From Paraburkholderia dinghuensis (lineage in GTDB: Bacteria; Pseudomonadota; Gammaproteobacteria; Burkholderiales; Burkholderiaceae), in assembly GCF_003837865.1 (NCBI RefSeq), contig NZ_RQIS01000001.1, positions 499,699-563,698 on the forward strand: a stretch of 64,000 nucleotides of DNA, written 5' to 3'. Positions 46,756-55,635 of this stretch are shown piece after piece. The first letter of the stretch is position 1. Every line of letters starts with the position of its first letter. The translations under genes were made by a program, and so were the position numbers. The notes under the pieces were generated by a model that was not told the origin of the DNA, ran no database searches, and saw only the letters and a list, made by a program, of their open reading frames with translations.

Positions 46756-48363
46756 ATGCGCGAGCCCGCCCCCGCCGCGCGCGCAGCAAAGCCGCCCGCC
46801 TCCGCGCCCGACACGCTCGACGACGTAGCGCGCGACGCCCGCTACGCGAATCCGTTCGCCCCGCCCGACGAAACCGAGGCCGCCATCGAGGCGCGCCCGC
46901 GCTCGCTGTTCGGCGAGATTCTCGACTGGATGCTCGCGCCACTCCTGCTGCTCTGGCCGATGAGCATCGCGGTGACGTACCTCGTCGCGAAGTCGATTGC
47001 TAACGGGCCGTTCGATCGCGCGCTCGAAACCGATGCCTATGTGCTCGCGCGCCAGATCCATCCGGTGAACGGCGTGGCGGAATTGTCACTGCCCGGCTCC
47101 GCGCGCGACTTCCTGCGCGCCGACAACGTCGACAACGTGTTCTACCAGGTGCTCGGCAGCCGCGGCGAACTGCTCGGCGGTGACCGCGACATGCCGCTGC
47201 CGCATGAAGACGACCGTCCGCCCGCCGGCATCGTCGAGTTCCGCGACGACACGCTGCGCGGCATCGACATCCGCGTCGCCTATACGACGGTCGCGCCCGC
47301 CGACCTGCCGCAGACGGCCGGCGGGCAACCCGTGCTCGTCCAGGTGGCCGAGACGCTCGACAAGCGCCGCCAGCTCGCCAACGACATCATCAAGGGCGTG
47401 ATCCTGCCGCAGTTCGTGATCCTGCCGCTCGCGATCGTGCTCGTCTGGTTCGGGCTCTCGCGCGGACTCGCGCCACTGCATGCGCTGCAGTGGAACCTCC
47501 GCATGCGGCGCCCGGACGACCTTTCGCCGCTCGAAGCCCGGCGCGCGCCGACCGAAATCGAGCCGCTCGTCACGTCGTTCAACGACCTGCTGACGCGTCT
47601 CGAACAGAACATGGAACTGCAGAAGCGCTTCATCGCCGACGCGGCGCACCAGATGAAGACGCCGCTCGCCGGATTGCGAACCCAGGCCGAACTCGCGCTG
47701 CGCCAGGACGTGTCGCCCGAAGTGCATCGCTCACTCGAACAGATCGCGACGAGTTCCGAGCATGCGGCGCGACTCGTCACGCAACTGCTCGCGCTCGCGC
47801 GCGCCGAAAACCGCATGTCGGGGCAGATTTTCACGCCGGTCGATGTCGGCGAAGTCGCGCGCCATGCGGTGCGCGACTGGGTCCAGCCAGCACTCGCGAA
47901 GCAGATGGATCTCGGCTATGAAGGACCGCCACCGCCTGACGGCGACGGCGACCGTGACGGCGACGACGGGCACGCTGCACGTCTCGAAGTCGACGGCAAT
48001 CCGGTGATGCTGCGCGAGATGCTCTCGAACCTGATCGACAACGCGATCCGCTATACCCCGGCCGGCGGGCGGATCACGGTGCGCGTGCGGCCGGAGCCGG
48101 CGGCGGGCGTCGTGCATCTGGAGGTCGAGGATACGGGAATGGGCATTCCGGCCGCCGAGCGCGACCGCGTGATCGAACGCTTTTATCGCATTCTCGGACG
48201 CGAAGGAGACGGCAGCGGACTCGGCCTTGCGATCGTCCGCGAGATCGCGACGATGCATGGCGGCACGCTCGCCATCGAGGACAACGTCTATCAACAGGCG
48301 CCGCGGCTTGCGGGGACGCTCGTGCGCGTCACGCTGCGGCAGCGCGCCACAGTGCACACATAA
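46756..48363 (+). CDS. Sensor histidine kinase (TctE-like, 2CSK N-terminal domain)
   Basis: Inner-membrane kinase, 535 aa. A cytosolic leader of about 55 residues precedes TM1 (MLAPLLLLWPMSIAVTYLVA); the extracytoplasmic sensor of the TctE/2CSK type follows (FDRALETDAYVLARQIH, VFYQVLGSRGELLGGDRDMP), then TM2 near residue 220-240. HisKA has phospho-His in ADAAHQMKTPLAGLRTQ; HATPase has LSNLIDNAIRYTPAGG, VEDTGMGIPAAERDRV and GSGLGLAIVREIAT. A Gly/Asp-rich insert (DGDGDRDGDDGHA) lies inside the ATPase domain. It partners the upstream response regulator. Confidence 0.93.
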   Translation: MREPAPAARAAKPPASAPDTLDDVARDARYANPFAPPDETEAAIEARPRSLFGEILDWMLAPLLLLWPMSIAVTYLVAKSIANGPFDRALETDAYVLARQIHPVNGVAELSLPGSARDFLRADNVDNVFYQVLGSRGELLGGDRDMPLPHEDDRPPAGIVEFRDDTLRGIDIRVAYTTVAPADLPQTAGGQPVLVQVAETLDKRRQLANDIIKGVILPQFVILPLAIVLVWFGLSRGLAPLHALQWNLRMRRPDDLSPLEARRAPTEIEPLVTSFNDLLTRLEQNMELQKRFIADAAHQMKTPLAGLRTQAELALRQDVSPEVHRSLEQIATSSEHAARLVTQLLALARAENRMSGQIFTPVDVGEVARHAVRDWVQPALAKQMDLGYEGPPPPDGDGDRDGDDGHAARLEVDGNPVMLREMLSNLIDNAIRYTPAGGRITVRVRPEPAAGVVHLEVEDTGMGIPAAERDRVIERFYRILGREGDGSGLGLAIVREIATMHGGTLAIEDNVYQQAPRLAGTLVRVTLRQRATVHT

Positions 48364-48552
48364 CGGCAAACACGCGGCCCGAAGCTGACTTCGGCGCGTA
48401 AGGCGGAATGGGACTTACCCTTAGCCGCACTGCCATTAATATCATCAGAAAAAGACGATAAGAAACAAAGCACACTGATTGGCTGAAACTACGCCAGGTT
48501 GCGCGACGTTGTGTGATTGGACCCCATTAACCAGCATATACCCGAAGTTCGA

Positions 48553-48579
48553 GGAAACGTCAGAAACCCGTAAGTTTCC
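48553..48579 (+). promoter_or_regulatory. Inverted repeat upstream of the MHS transporter
   Basis: GGAAAC (48553-48558) and GTTTCC (48574-48579) with a 15-nt gap, about 70 nt before the transporter start, in a 283-bp gap lower in GC than its surroundings. Two TGATTGG copies lie further upstream. It is a possible response-regulator site. Confidence 0.35.
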
Positions 48580-48646
48580 ATTCCAATAATGCTCCAAGGA
48601 CTGCCGCTCTGGCGGACCCACACGCATATCAATATCGGAGACATTT

Positions 48647-50305
48647 ATGGCAACTGTAGGCGGACAAGTCGCACACGCGCCGATGACCAGTGACGAAAAA
48701 CGCGTGATTTTTGCGTCGTCGCTCGGTACCGTGTTCGAGTGGTACGACTTCTACCTGGCCGGTTCACTCGCGGCCTACATCAGCAAGAGCTTCTTCTCAG
48801 GCGTCAACCCGACTGCAGGCTTCATCTTCACGCTGCTCGGCTTCGCGGCGGGCTTCGCCGTGCGTCCGTTCGGTGCGATCGTGTTCGGCCGGCTTGGCGA
48901 CCTCGTCGGCCGCAAGCACACATTCCTCGTGACGATCGTGATCATGGGTCTCTCGACATTCGTGGTCGGCTTCCTGCCTGGCTACGCGTCGATCGGCATC
49001 GCCTCACCCGTGATCTTCATCGCCATGCGGCTGTTGCAGGGCCTGGCCCTCGGCGGCGAGTACGGCGGCGCAGCGACCTACGTCGCTGAACACGCGCCTG
49101 CCGGACGGCGTGGCTTCTATACGTCGTGGATCCAGACCACCGCGACGCTCGGCCTCTTCCTCTCGCTGCTCGTGATCCTCGGCGTGCGCACGGCGATCGG
49201 CGAAGAACAGTTCGGCGCGTGGGCCTGGCGCATCCCGTTCGTCGCGTCGATCCTGCTGCTCGCCGTGTCCGTCTGGATCCGCCTGCAGCTCGACGAATCG
49301 CCGGCGTTCAAGCGCATCAAGGCCGAAGGCAAGGTGTCGAAGGCGCCGCTCAAGGAAGCGTTCGGCCAGTGGGCCAATCTGAAGATCGTGCTCCTCGCGC
49401 TGTTTGGCCTGACGGCCGGCCAGGCCGTGGTGTGGTACACGGGTCAGTTCTACGCGCTCTTCTTCCTCACGCAGACGCTCAAGGTGGACGGCGCGAGCGC
49501 CAACATCCTGATCGCGCTGGCCCTCCTGATCGGTACGCCGTTCTTCCTGTTCTTCGGCTCGCTCTCGGACAAGATCGGCCGCAAGCCGATCATCATGGCC
49601 GGCTGCCTGATCGCGGCGCTCACCTACTTCCCGCTCTTCAAGGCGCTCACGCACTACGCGAACCCGGCGCTGGAAGCCGCGACGCAACGTGCACCGATCG
49701 TCGTGATCGCGGATCCGAACGAGTGCTCGTTCCAGTTCAACCCGGTCGGCACGGCGAAGTTCACGAGCTCGTGTGACATCGTGAAGAGCGCGCTGTCGAA
49801 GGCTGGTCTGAACTACTCGAACGTGGCAGCGCCGGCGGGAACGATTGCACAGATCAAGGTGGGCGACACCGTGATCGACTCGTTCGACGGCAGGGCTGAA
49901 GGTGCCAAGGAGAAGGGAGCGACGTTCGAGAAAACGCTCGCGGCAACCTTGAAGGCGGCAGGTTATCCGGCCAAGGCCGACCCGGCGCAACTGAACTGGC
50001 CGATGACCGTGGTGATCCTGACGATCCTCGTGATCTTTGTGACGATGGTTTATGGGCCGATTGCCGCCATGCTCGTCGAGATGTTCCCGACACGCATTCG
50101 CTATACGTCGATGTCGCTGCCGTATCACATCGGCAACGGCTGGTTCGGCGGGTTCCTGCCGGCCACCGCGTTCGCGATCGTGGCGGCGAGGGGCGATATC
50201 TACTCGGGGCTCTGGTATCCGATCGTCATCGCCCTTATGACCTTCGTGATCGGGATGCTGTTCGTCAAGGAAACCAAGGACTCGGATATTTATTCCAGGG
50301 ATTGA
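48647..50305 (+). CDS. MFS transporter, metabolite:H+ symporter (MHS) family
   Basis: Inner-membrane proton symporter for organic acids or related metabolites, 552 aa. MHS signatures: GTVFEWYDFYLAGSLAAYI in TM1, RPFGAIVFGRLGDLVGRKH between TM2 and TM3, and RLLQGLALGGEYGGAATYVAE in TM4-5. The length exceeds the usual 430-460 because about 108 residues (roughly 340-447) are inserted between two membrane segments in the C-terminal half, containing two Cys (PNECSFQF, TSSCDIVK) and a strand-rich segment. The start lies behind GGAGA. The upstream two-component pair suggests induction by its substrate, unidentified here. Confidence 0.92.
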   Translation: MATVGGQVAHAPMTSDEKRVIFASSLGTVFEWYDFYLAGSLAAYISKSFFSGVNPTAGFIFTLLGFAAGFAVRPFGAIVFGRLGDLVGRKHTFLVTIVIMGLSTFVVGFLPGYASIGIASPVIFIAMRLLQGLALGGEYGGAATYVAEHAPAGRRGFYTSWIQTTATLGLFLSLLVILGVRTAIGEEQFGAWAWRIPFVASILLLAVSVWIRLQLDESPAFKRIKAEGKVSKAPLKEAFGQWANLKIVLLALFGLTAGQAVVWYTGQFYALFFLTQTLKVDGASANILIALALLIGTPFFLFFGSLSDKIGRKPIIMAGCLIAALTYFPLFKALTHYANPALEAATQRAPIVVIADPNECSFQFNPVGTAKFTSSCDIVKSALSKAGLNYSNVAAPAGTIAQIKVGDTVIDSFDGRAEGAKEKGATFEKTLAATLKAAGYPAKADPAQLNWPMTVVILTILVIFVTMVYGPIAAMLVEMFPTRIRYTSMSLPYHIGNGWFGGFLPATAFAIVAARGDIYSGLWYPIVIALMTFVIGMLFVKETKDSDIYSRD

Positions 50306-50354
50306 GGTGGGTTCTGGTTTTGCGCAGGTCGCTGTACAGGACCGTTGTACAGGT

Positions 50355-50376
50355 CGCCGGGTCGAACGGCCCGGCG
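50355..50376. terminator. Hairpin after the MHS transporter gene
   Basis: CGCCGGG / CCCGGCG arms with an 8-nt loop, followed by A6. There is a T-run only for the opposite strand, so it is a weak candidate for ending the rightward transcript. Confidence 0.4.
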
Positions 50377-50396
50377 AAAAAATCGGTTGGGTGGAG

Positions 50397-50425
50397 TTGA
50401 CAGCCTCCGCCGATCTCTGCATAAT
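50397..50425 (+). promoter_or_regulatory. tRNA-Met promoter
   Basis: -35 TTGACA (50397-50402), 17-bp spacer, -10 CATAAT (50420-50425); the tRNA 5' end is 12 bp further on. Confidence 0.85.
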
Positions 50426-50436
50426 CTCTCTTCTTC

Positions 50437-50513
<77 letters not shown>

Positions 50514-50520
50514 AATGCGA

Positions 50521-50554
50521 AAGCCCGGTAGATCTTTGATCTACCGGGCTTTTT
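50521..50554 (+). terminator. tRNA terminator
   Basis: AGCCCGGTAGATC, loop TTT, GATCTACCGGGCT and T5: a perfect 13-bp stem just after the tRNA. Confidence 0.92.
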
Positions 50555-50783
50555 CAATTAGGGCTCTGCGGGGTTATCTGCGAGCCTTCCCTTTACCCGC
50601 CCCGCGCGATGCGATTGTCGGAAGACGCAGTTGAACGATGCGAGCTTGCGACAGCGTCAATGATTCCCGCCTCGCGCCCGCCCTCCTCGCCCGTGCGAGC
50701 GTACATCTCCCCTTCGCACTCCAGCGTCTGATCCGGCACCCGCATCTGCTTCGATGCATCGCTGCGCGGCCGCTCGCAGTAAC

Positions 50784-51455
50784 TCAGGCCGGAAAACCCA
50801 CAGGAATCAGATAGACAACGGTCTGTCCGGGAGGCAAGGCGAGCGTCCGCGCCGCCCGAGGCCCGTCGACCGCGCCAACAGTCACAGCGACAAGCCCGAG
50901 AACGACGGCCTGAAGCAGCATGTTCTCGGCGGCGTGCCCGACCTCGTGGTCGGTATAGGCCTTGTCCCTTGCGCCGTACCGCTGGGAAAGCCGTCCGGGC
51001 TCGGCTGCCACCACGATCAGGGCCGGAGCCGCCCCGACAGACGCTTGCCCAACTGCGAGATCTTTCAGTTGCGGGCGCAGATCGGGCGACTCCCGCGTTT
51101 CGGCCCGGTGGCCGTGAGGCAGGTAATGCATCACTTCCGTGGCGGTCACCACGTAGAGTTCAAGCGGGTACAAGGCGCCGGCCGACGGAGCCGCGCGTTT
51201 GCCGTCCGGGCTGGTGACGCCCTGTCCGGCCCACAGCAACTGGCCGATGGTGCCGACAGGCAGCGGGCCTGGTCCGAAGGTGCGCACGGACCTGCGCCGC
51301 TCGATGGCTTCCTCCAGGGAGACCGAACCCGCAACCTTGGGCTTAGGCAGCGCGATCTCGTTGGTGTACCGCGCCTGGCCCTCCTGCGCCTCGCAAGCAG
51401 AGCCTGCAGCAATCGCGCCTGCGGCCAGCCCAACCAACAGTTCACGGCGTTTCAT
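50784..51455 (-). CDS. Exported SagB/ThcOx-type nitroreductase-family protein
   Basis: FMN-dependent nitroreductase fold, 223 aa. The N-terminus is a signal peptide with an Arg pair (MKRRELLVGLAAGAIAAGSAC), so the protein is exported, perhaps by Tat. The SagB-like core follows: SLEEAIERRRSVRTFGPGPL (FMN phosphate Arg/Ser), LLWAGQGVTSPDGKRAAPSAGALYP (the GAR.APSAGA.YP signature, written here with a break at GKR), LELYVV, and HEVGHAAENMLLQAV. No thiopeptide-like precursor or cyclodehydratase is adjacent, so this is a free-standing reductase of unknown substrate. It faces the tRNA terminator. Confidence 0.85.
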   Translation of the reverse strand: MKRRELLVGLAAGAIAAGSACEAQEGQARYTNEIALPKPKVAGSVSLEEAIERRRSVRTFGPGPLPVGTIGQLLWAGQGVTSPDGKRAAPSAGALYPLELYVVTATEVMHYLPHGHRAETRESPDLRPQLKDLAVGQASVGAAPALIVVAAEPGRLSQRYGARDKAYTDHEVGHAAENMLLQAVVLGLVAVTVGAVDGPRAARTLALPPGQTVVYLIPVGFPA

Positions 51456-51872
51456 CGGGCGCCTCCTTGAACGAAGACGCAGGCGCGCATGCGGAGCCCG
51501 CGGCCTGCGCGAGGCTCAGTATTTCACATTTCCGACCTTGTCTTCTTTGCAGACGGCCCCTCGTCGAAGAGTCAGCGCCTGACCGTTTTCGGATTTGACT
51601 CGTACGTCGCGAAAAGCGAGAACTTCGGCGTCTGAAAACAAAAGCCTGCTCTCGGGCCAGCGCAATCCGGTCAACAGCCAGATAACGCCCGCCAGCGGGC
51701 AGGCTTGGTCGTAGGCGCCAGACACTCACGCGCGAAGGTGAGCGGGTTCAATCCAGATACAGCCAGCCGTACGATTGGGAGCCACTGCAGCCTCGCTCAA
51801 TCCTCGTGACCCAGGCCATTCCGGTGCTTCGAAACGACCCGCACAATGCCCTTCGAGCAAATGCCATCCGAT
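51456..51872. other. Gap between SagB-type gene and cupredoxin gene
   Basis: 417 bp. It contains a 69-codon leftward frame (51516-51725, described separately) and otherwise no gene, repeat or clear promoter. Confidence 0.4.
51516..51725 (-). CDS. Possible small ORF, unrecognised (69 aa)
   Basis: The frame reads MSGAYDQACPLAGVIWLLTG ... KSENGQALTLRRGAVCKED. It looks more protein-like than its surroundings and ends 60 bp before the SagB-type start. There is no Shine-Dalgarno site, signal peptide or known motif. It may be a real small protein of the same transcript or the remnant of a longer gene. Confidence 0.3.
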   Translation of the reverse strand: MSGAYDQACPLAGVIWLLTGLRWPESRLLFSDAEVLAFRDVRVKSENGQALTLRRGAVCKEDKVGNVKY

Positions 51873-52226
51873 CTACTGCACAGTGATGGTCGCCTTCATA
51901 TACGGATGTATGGAGCAGAACACTTTGTACACTCCCGGCTTGTCGAACTTGAACTGGTACGTATCGTTCTGATCGAGCGCGGCGGAGCGGAACAGGCCTG
52001 CATCGTTGACGACTAGATGCGGCTCACCATCCAGATTTTTCCAGGTCACCGTAGTGCCAGCCTTGACGGTGAGGGCCATGGGCGAAAACATGAAATTCTT
52101 GATGACGACCTGATTGGCCTCCTGCGCTTGTACGGCAGGCGACGCCGTGGCGAGTGCCGCCACAAGCATCCCGCTCGCGCAGCAAATGACGAACGCGCGA
52201 CGAAATTGAAAGTGCGTGGATTGCAT
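51873..52226 (-). CDS. Periplasmic cupredoxin (plastocyanin/amicyanin-like)
   Basis: Type 1 blue copper protein, 117 aa precursor from the ATG at 52226. A signal peptide (about residues 1-35, ending AVQAQ) is followed by a beta-sandwich with the four copper ligands visible: His 70 (DGEPHLV), Cys 104, His 107 and Met 110 (VFCSIHPYM). Such proteins carry electrons in the periplasm. It is 35 bp downstream of the metallophosphoesterase gene, so the two are one operon. A longer upstream frame is rejected because it overlaps that gene and hides the signal peptide. Confidence 0.92.
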   Translation of the reverse strand: MQSTHFQFRRAFVICCASGMLVAALATASPAVQAQEANQVVIKNFMFSPMALTVKAGTTVTWKNLDGEPHLVVNDAGLFRSAALDQNDTYQFKFDKPGVYKVFCSIHPYMKATITVQ

Positions 52227-52261
52227 GGTCTGGATCCTTGTTGAGCGAGCGCGACGTAGCG

Positions 52262-53206
52262 TCAGGCAAGCGTTGTATCGGAGAGCGTCGCCGCAAGGGG
52301 ATGGCGCGAAATCGTGATACTGGTTACGCCAAGCATCTTCGGTAGCTGGTCGCTTGCCACCGTGAGCGGTCCGGGTCCTGGGCCATTGCCGGCTGTCGGT
52401 TGCGGATAGGCGGTCGAGCGTGCCGTGTGGAATGTGATATTCCCTTCCACCTTGGAAACGATCTGATGAATATGGCCGTTCAGGACGGTGACCGAGCCGA
52501 ACCGCTTCAGATACTCCATTGCCTGGCCCGCATCGCCGGTGCCCCAACCCCATGGTTCGTAGATCGTCCACATTGGCATGTGCGTAAAGACGACGATCGG
52601 CGTGCTGGACGTTCGTCCCTTGAGATCCTTTTCCAGCCAGGCGAGCTGGTCCTCGCCCAGGTTTCCTAACCCGTTTGGCTTGAAATGCATCACATTGACG
52701 AGCGCGACAAAGTGCACGCCAGCGTGGTCGAAGCTGTAGTAGCCCCTGTTGTCCGACTGCTGGCCGAAGCGTTTGAAGTACTCACCTTGCGGCCCGTCTA
52801 TCACGTCGTGTTCGCCGGGCACGGTGTGCAACTCGGTGATGCTCAGCCCGGACAACAACTGGGCTGCGCGATCGAACTCCTCCGGTTTGGACAGGTGGGT
52901 GATGTCGCCGGTGTGAATGGCAAGGGCTGGCTTGACCGGCATGGCATTGACGTAATCAATCGTCTGTTTAAGCGTACCCGCGACATCGGGATTGGCTTCC
53001 TTGTTGAAGCCAATATGTGAGTCGCTGATCTGCAGGAACAGTGGAACGCCGGAAGCCGCTGACTTGTCCTTACTGCTCGCGGCAAGGGACAGTTCCACGG
53101 GCGTGAATACGCCTCCGGCCAGGACAAACACGGTGCCTACGCCACCGAAGGCGAGACATTTCAAGGTATTGCGGCGCGACGGCTGGAAAGGAAGATCCGA
53201 CGACAT
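52262..53206 (-). CDS. Tat-exported metallophosphoesterase
   Basis: Calcineurin-like phosphoesterase, 314 aa. The N-terminus has a twin-arginine signal (SRRNTLKCLAFGGVG). Dimetal motifs are in order: Asp-x-His in LQISDSHIGF, Gly-Asp in HTGDITHL, GEHD in TVPGEHDVIDG (the usual GNHD with Glu), His in VFTHMPMW and GHxH in LNGHIHQIV. The Glu in place of Asn is unusual at that metal-bridging position. It is upstream of and cotranscribed with the cupredoxin. The substrate is unknown. Confidence 0.9.
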   Translation of the reverse strand: MSSDLPFQPSRRNTLKCLAFGGVGTVFVLAGGVFTPVELSLAASSKDKSAASGVPLFLQISDSHIGFNKEANPDVAGTLKQTIDYVNAMPVKPALAIHTGDITHLSKPEEFDRAAQLLSGLSITELHTVPGEHDVIDGPQGEYFKRFGQQSDNRGYYSFDHAGVHFVALVNVMHFKPNGLGNLGEDQLAWLEKDLKGRTSSTPIVVFTHMPMWTIYEPWGWGTGDAGQAMEYLKRFGSVTVLNGHIHQIVSKVEGNITFHTARSTAYPQPTAGNGPGPGPLTVASDQLPKMLGVTSITISRHPLAATLSDTTLA

Positions 53207-53878
53207 GATGTCCTCCGGCTGGATTCAGGAAGCAGACCGCGGGTTCGATCCGGGGAGGCCTCCGGGGTGGGTTTCACGTGGAGTACCGCGACGGAGTCCG
53301 GTTTATTCCCGGTGTTGAATCGCTCTGCCGGCAGTTGATGAGCCAGGCCGCTCAACCATGTCGCGGCTACGCGCGAGCACACGCGGGCCCGGCATGTCGC
53401 TGAGCCTTCACGTGCATCTCGGGCTGACTGGGGAATAGCCGGCGCTCGCTAGCGGCATCGCAGGCGTGGATCACGGAATGGGTGATCGATGCTGGCATCG
53501 ACGTGAATGAGGAGAAACTGCGCGAGACGGCAAAGATCGGACGAGGATGGCGCGATCCGCTATGAATTCGCGCGGACACCGGCACGGCCGCGCGCGGTGA
53601 GCCGTCTCGCGAATCCGGTCCGTCGCGCTCATCATGGAATGCCGCGCGCATCGCGTGTTTCAGCGTCGTAACGTTTAACGCCGACTCGAACGACATTCGC
53701 CGCGTGACGCCGCGGAGCGCTCGCGGCCAATGTCGTCATGCCCACATAAAAGGCTCAAGCGAATCCGCGCCAAATAAGCCTGGCGTCACCGGACACGCGT
53801 CAAGGCAGCGTACGACACCTCACTGGCCTGCTCCTTGCTGAACCCCCGCATGACCCATCACGCGCGGCAGGGATTCAC
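53207..53878. other. Gene-poor stretch left of the small membrane protein
   Basis: 672 bp with no intact gene. A coding-like fragment at 53429-53565 (see separate entry) and scattered stops suggest decayed sequence. The rightmost part probably holds the promoter of the small membrane protein. Confidence 0.5.
53429..53565 (+). pseudogene. Possible gene remnant
   Basis: After an in-frame TGA the frame reads NSRRSLAASQAWITEWVIDA then GIDVNEEKLRETAKIG and ends DPL at TGA. The amphipathic, acidic/basic composition is protein-like, but there is no start codon or ribosome site. It may be the 3' end of a lost gene. Confidence 0.25.
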
Positions 53879-54178
53879 ATGGACCTAATGCTCCCCGACT
53901 ATCTGATCCGCGAACAGGCCGCCGTCGGCGCGCTGGTCGTCTTCGGAATTCTGCGTGTGATCACTGCGGCAGTCGCCCGCGCGCGCGGCTGGCGCATCCT
54001 TGTCGTCGAGCAGGCCTTCATCGGCGTCGCGGTGCTGTGGTGCGCACCGCAACTGTTTGAGTGGTTGTGGCATCCCGCGTCGACGAACGCGTTAGCCGAG
54101 CTTGAAGGCAACGCAACCGGTTGCGCCATCGCCCTGTTCTTCGCACCGATACTCAGTCACCGGCTCGGCTACGAGTAA
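53879..54178 (+). CDS. Small inner-membrane protein, unknown function
   Basis: 99 aa with three hydrophobic segments (AAVGALVVFGILRVITAAVA, EQAFIGVAVLWCAPQLF, GCAIALFFAPILSHRLG). There is a single conserved-looking Trp/Pro-rich loop between TM2 and TM3 (EWLWHPAST). I do not recognise the family. It converges with the CopD-like gene 33 bp away. Confidence 0.6.
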   Translation: MDLMLPDYLIREQAAVGALVVFGILRVITAAVARARGWRILVVEQAFIGVAVLWCAPQLFEWLWHPASTNALAELEGNATGCAIALFFAPILSHRLGYE

Positions 54179-54211
54179 GGCGGCGGCGCTGGAGCGCCAC
54201 GATCCCTTGTT

Positions 54212-55138
54212 TCAACCCTGCATCACGGAGCCCGGCGCGGTGTGTGCGAGCACGGCCGCAAGCGCCAGCACGCCGATCATCACGATCGCTTCCAGATGGA
54301 TCACATTCACGAAGCGCCGCGCCGCCGCCGTCGAAGCCGCGCGGCGCAGCAACGGCATGACCACGATCCGGTTATAGGCGCCCATTGCAAGCGCAAGCAC
54401 CACCAGTGCGGTCTTGATCAGCAGGACGTGGCCCCACGAGCTGCCCGTGAGCGCGGAGACGGAACCACCCGAGCCGCGCACGGCGTTGAACACGCTGGTG
54501 GCGAGTACCAGACCCACCGCGAACATCGCCACGTTCGACACCTGCGTCGATGTCCGGATCAGGATGCCGCGCGCCGTCGAGGCGCCGAGCGCAGGTAGCA
54601 CCACCAGTCCGCCCGCGACGACGATGCCGCTCCATGCGCTCGTACTCAATATGTGCAACGTATGGATGCCGAGCGCTGCCGAGGCAAAGCCCGCATCGGC
54701 GGCATGGCCGAGCGCCGCGCGACCGAGCGCGGTCACGATGAGTGCGAGCCAGAGCACACCGTCGCGCACGGCGCCTGGCGCCGCGAACGCCGACACGAGC
54801 AGCACGAGCGCGCCGCCGAAGGCCACGCTCCACGCGAGCCCGACGTGCGTCTGCGTGAGCACCGTCGGCACGACATCGAACGCGGCTGGCAACCGCTCGC
54901 CGCTGATCGACGCGCTCTCGTAGAGCAGCCACATCGCAAGCGCGATGACAAACACGATGGCCGCCGTGCGTAGCGAGCGTTGCGCGCGCAGCGATGCCGC
55001 GTAGGCGGGCGCGACGGGGCTGCGCCCGTCCTTTTCGAGCCATGCGCCGTAGAGCGCCGAACCGAGAGCAAACGCATAGGCGACGTTGACGACGGTGGCC
55101 ATCGCAACCTGCCCGAACCAGAGCCAGTCAGGTTTCAT
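54212..55138 (-). CDS. CopD-family copper resistance membrane protein
   Basis: Inner-membrane protein with about eight hydrophobic helices, 308 aa from the ATG at 55138, which follows GGAGG. The CopD domain lies in the C-terminal half: LGIHTLHILSTSAWSGIVVA, SSWGHVLLIKTALVVLALAMG, YNRIVVMPLL and the final His-containing helix FVNVIHLEAIVMIG. CopD is linked to copper uptake with CopC; no copC is adjacent. It is divergent from two cytochrome c genes. Confidence 0.88.
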   Translation of the reverse strand: MKPDWLWFGQVAMATVVNVAYAFALGSALYGAWLEKDGRSPVAPAYAASLRAQRSLRTAAIVFVIALAMWLLYESASISGERLPAAFDVVPTVLTQTHVGLAWSVAFGGALVLLVSAFAAPGAVRDGVLWLALIVTALGRAALGHAADAGFASAALGIHTLHILSTSAWSGIVVAGGLVVLPALGASTARGILIRTSTQVSNVAMFAVGLVLATSVFNAVRGSGGSVSALTGSSWGHVLLIKTALVVLALAMGAYNRIVVMPLLRRAASTAAARRFVNVIHLEAIVMIGVLALAAVLAHTAPGSVMQG

Positions 55139-55635
55139 CGTGATGTCGCCTCCGGACGGGTGCAGGACGACAGGTGGCATGCCGCGCGGGTGTGTCGTAT
55201 CGGTAAGGAATGTGCAATTGGAATCATCGAGACCAGTGGCAAGGAAACAACATGAAAACACAACCGCCGGGGCGGACCGCGGAGTGCCTCGTACACCGAG
55301 CCTGCGCGGCGCGGTTCGATGCGGGCAAAACACACAGGCACGCACAGTAGCCGGGCGGCAAAGCCAGACGGCGGCGGATCGAAGCTCGCGCGGCGCCCGA
55401 CAGACACGCGCCACGGCTCGGCTTACGGGTGCAGAATGATACCGGCGATACGACGTCGATTTGCCACTGGCGTGCAGATACCCCGCCGCGCCGACATCAT
55501 GTCGCATGCGTCAATTAGTCTCTATCCACCCGCGATGATAGAATTCCCCGTCGCCGCGTCGCGCACGGTCTGCTGCTTTCATCGCGCGCAGCCTACAGCC
55601 GGGTCGCTCGAAGCCTGGTCAGGTCCACGATAAAG
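55139..55635. promoter_or_regulatory. Divergent region between CopD-like gene and cytochrome genes
   Basis: 497 bp without a convincing gene. Short frames on both strands lack ribosome sites. It must hold promoters in both directions; I could not find a clear copper-regulator palindrome or a clean -35/-10 pair. Confidence 0.4.

Noticed and set aside
50784..51455. SagB-type gene as part of a thiazole/oxazole peptide cluster
   Set aside because: No precursor peptide or cyclodehydratase gene is adjacent.
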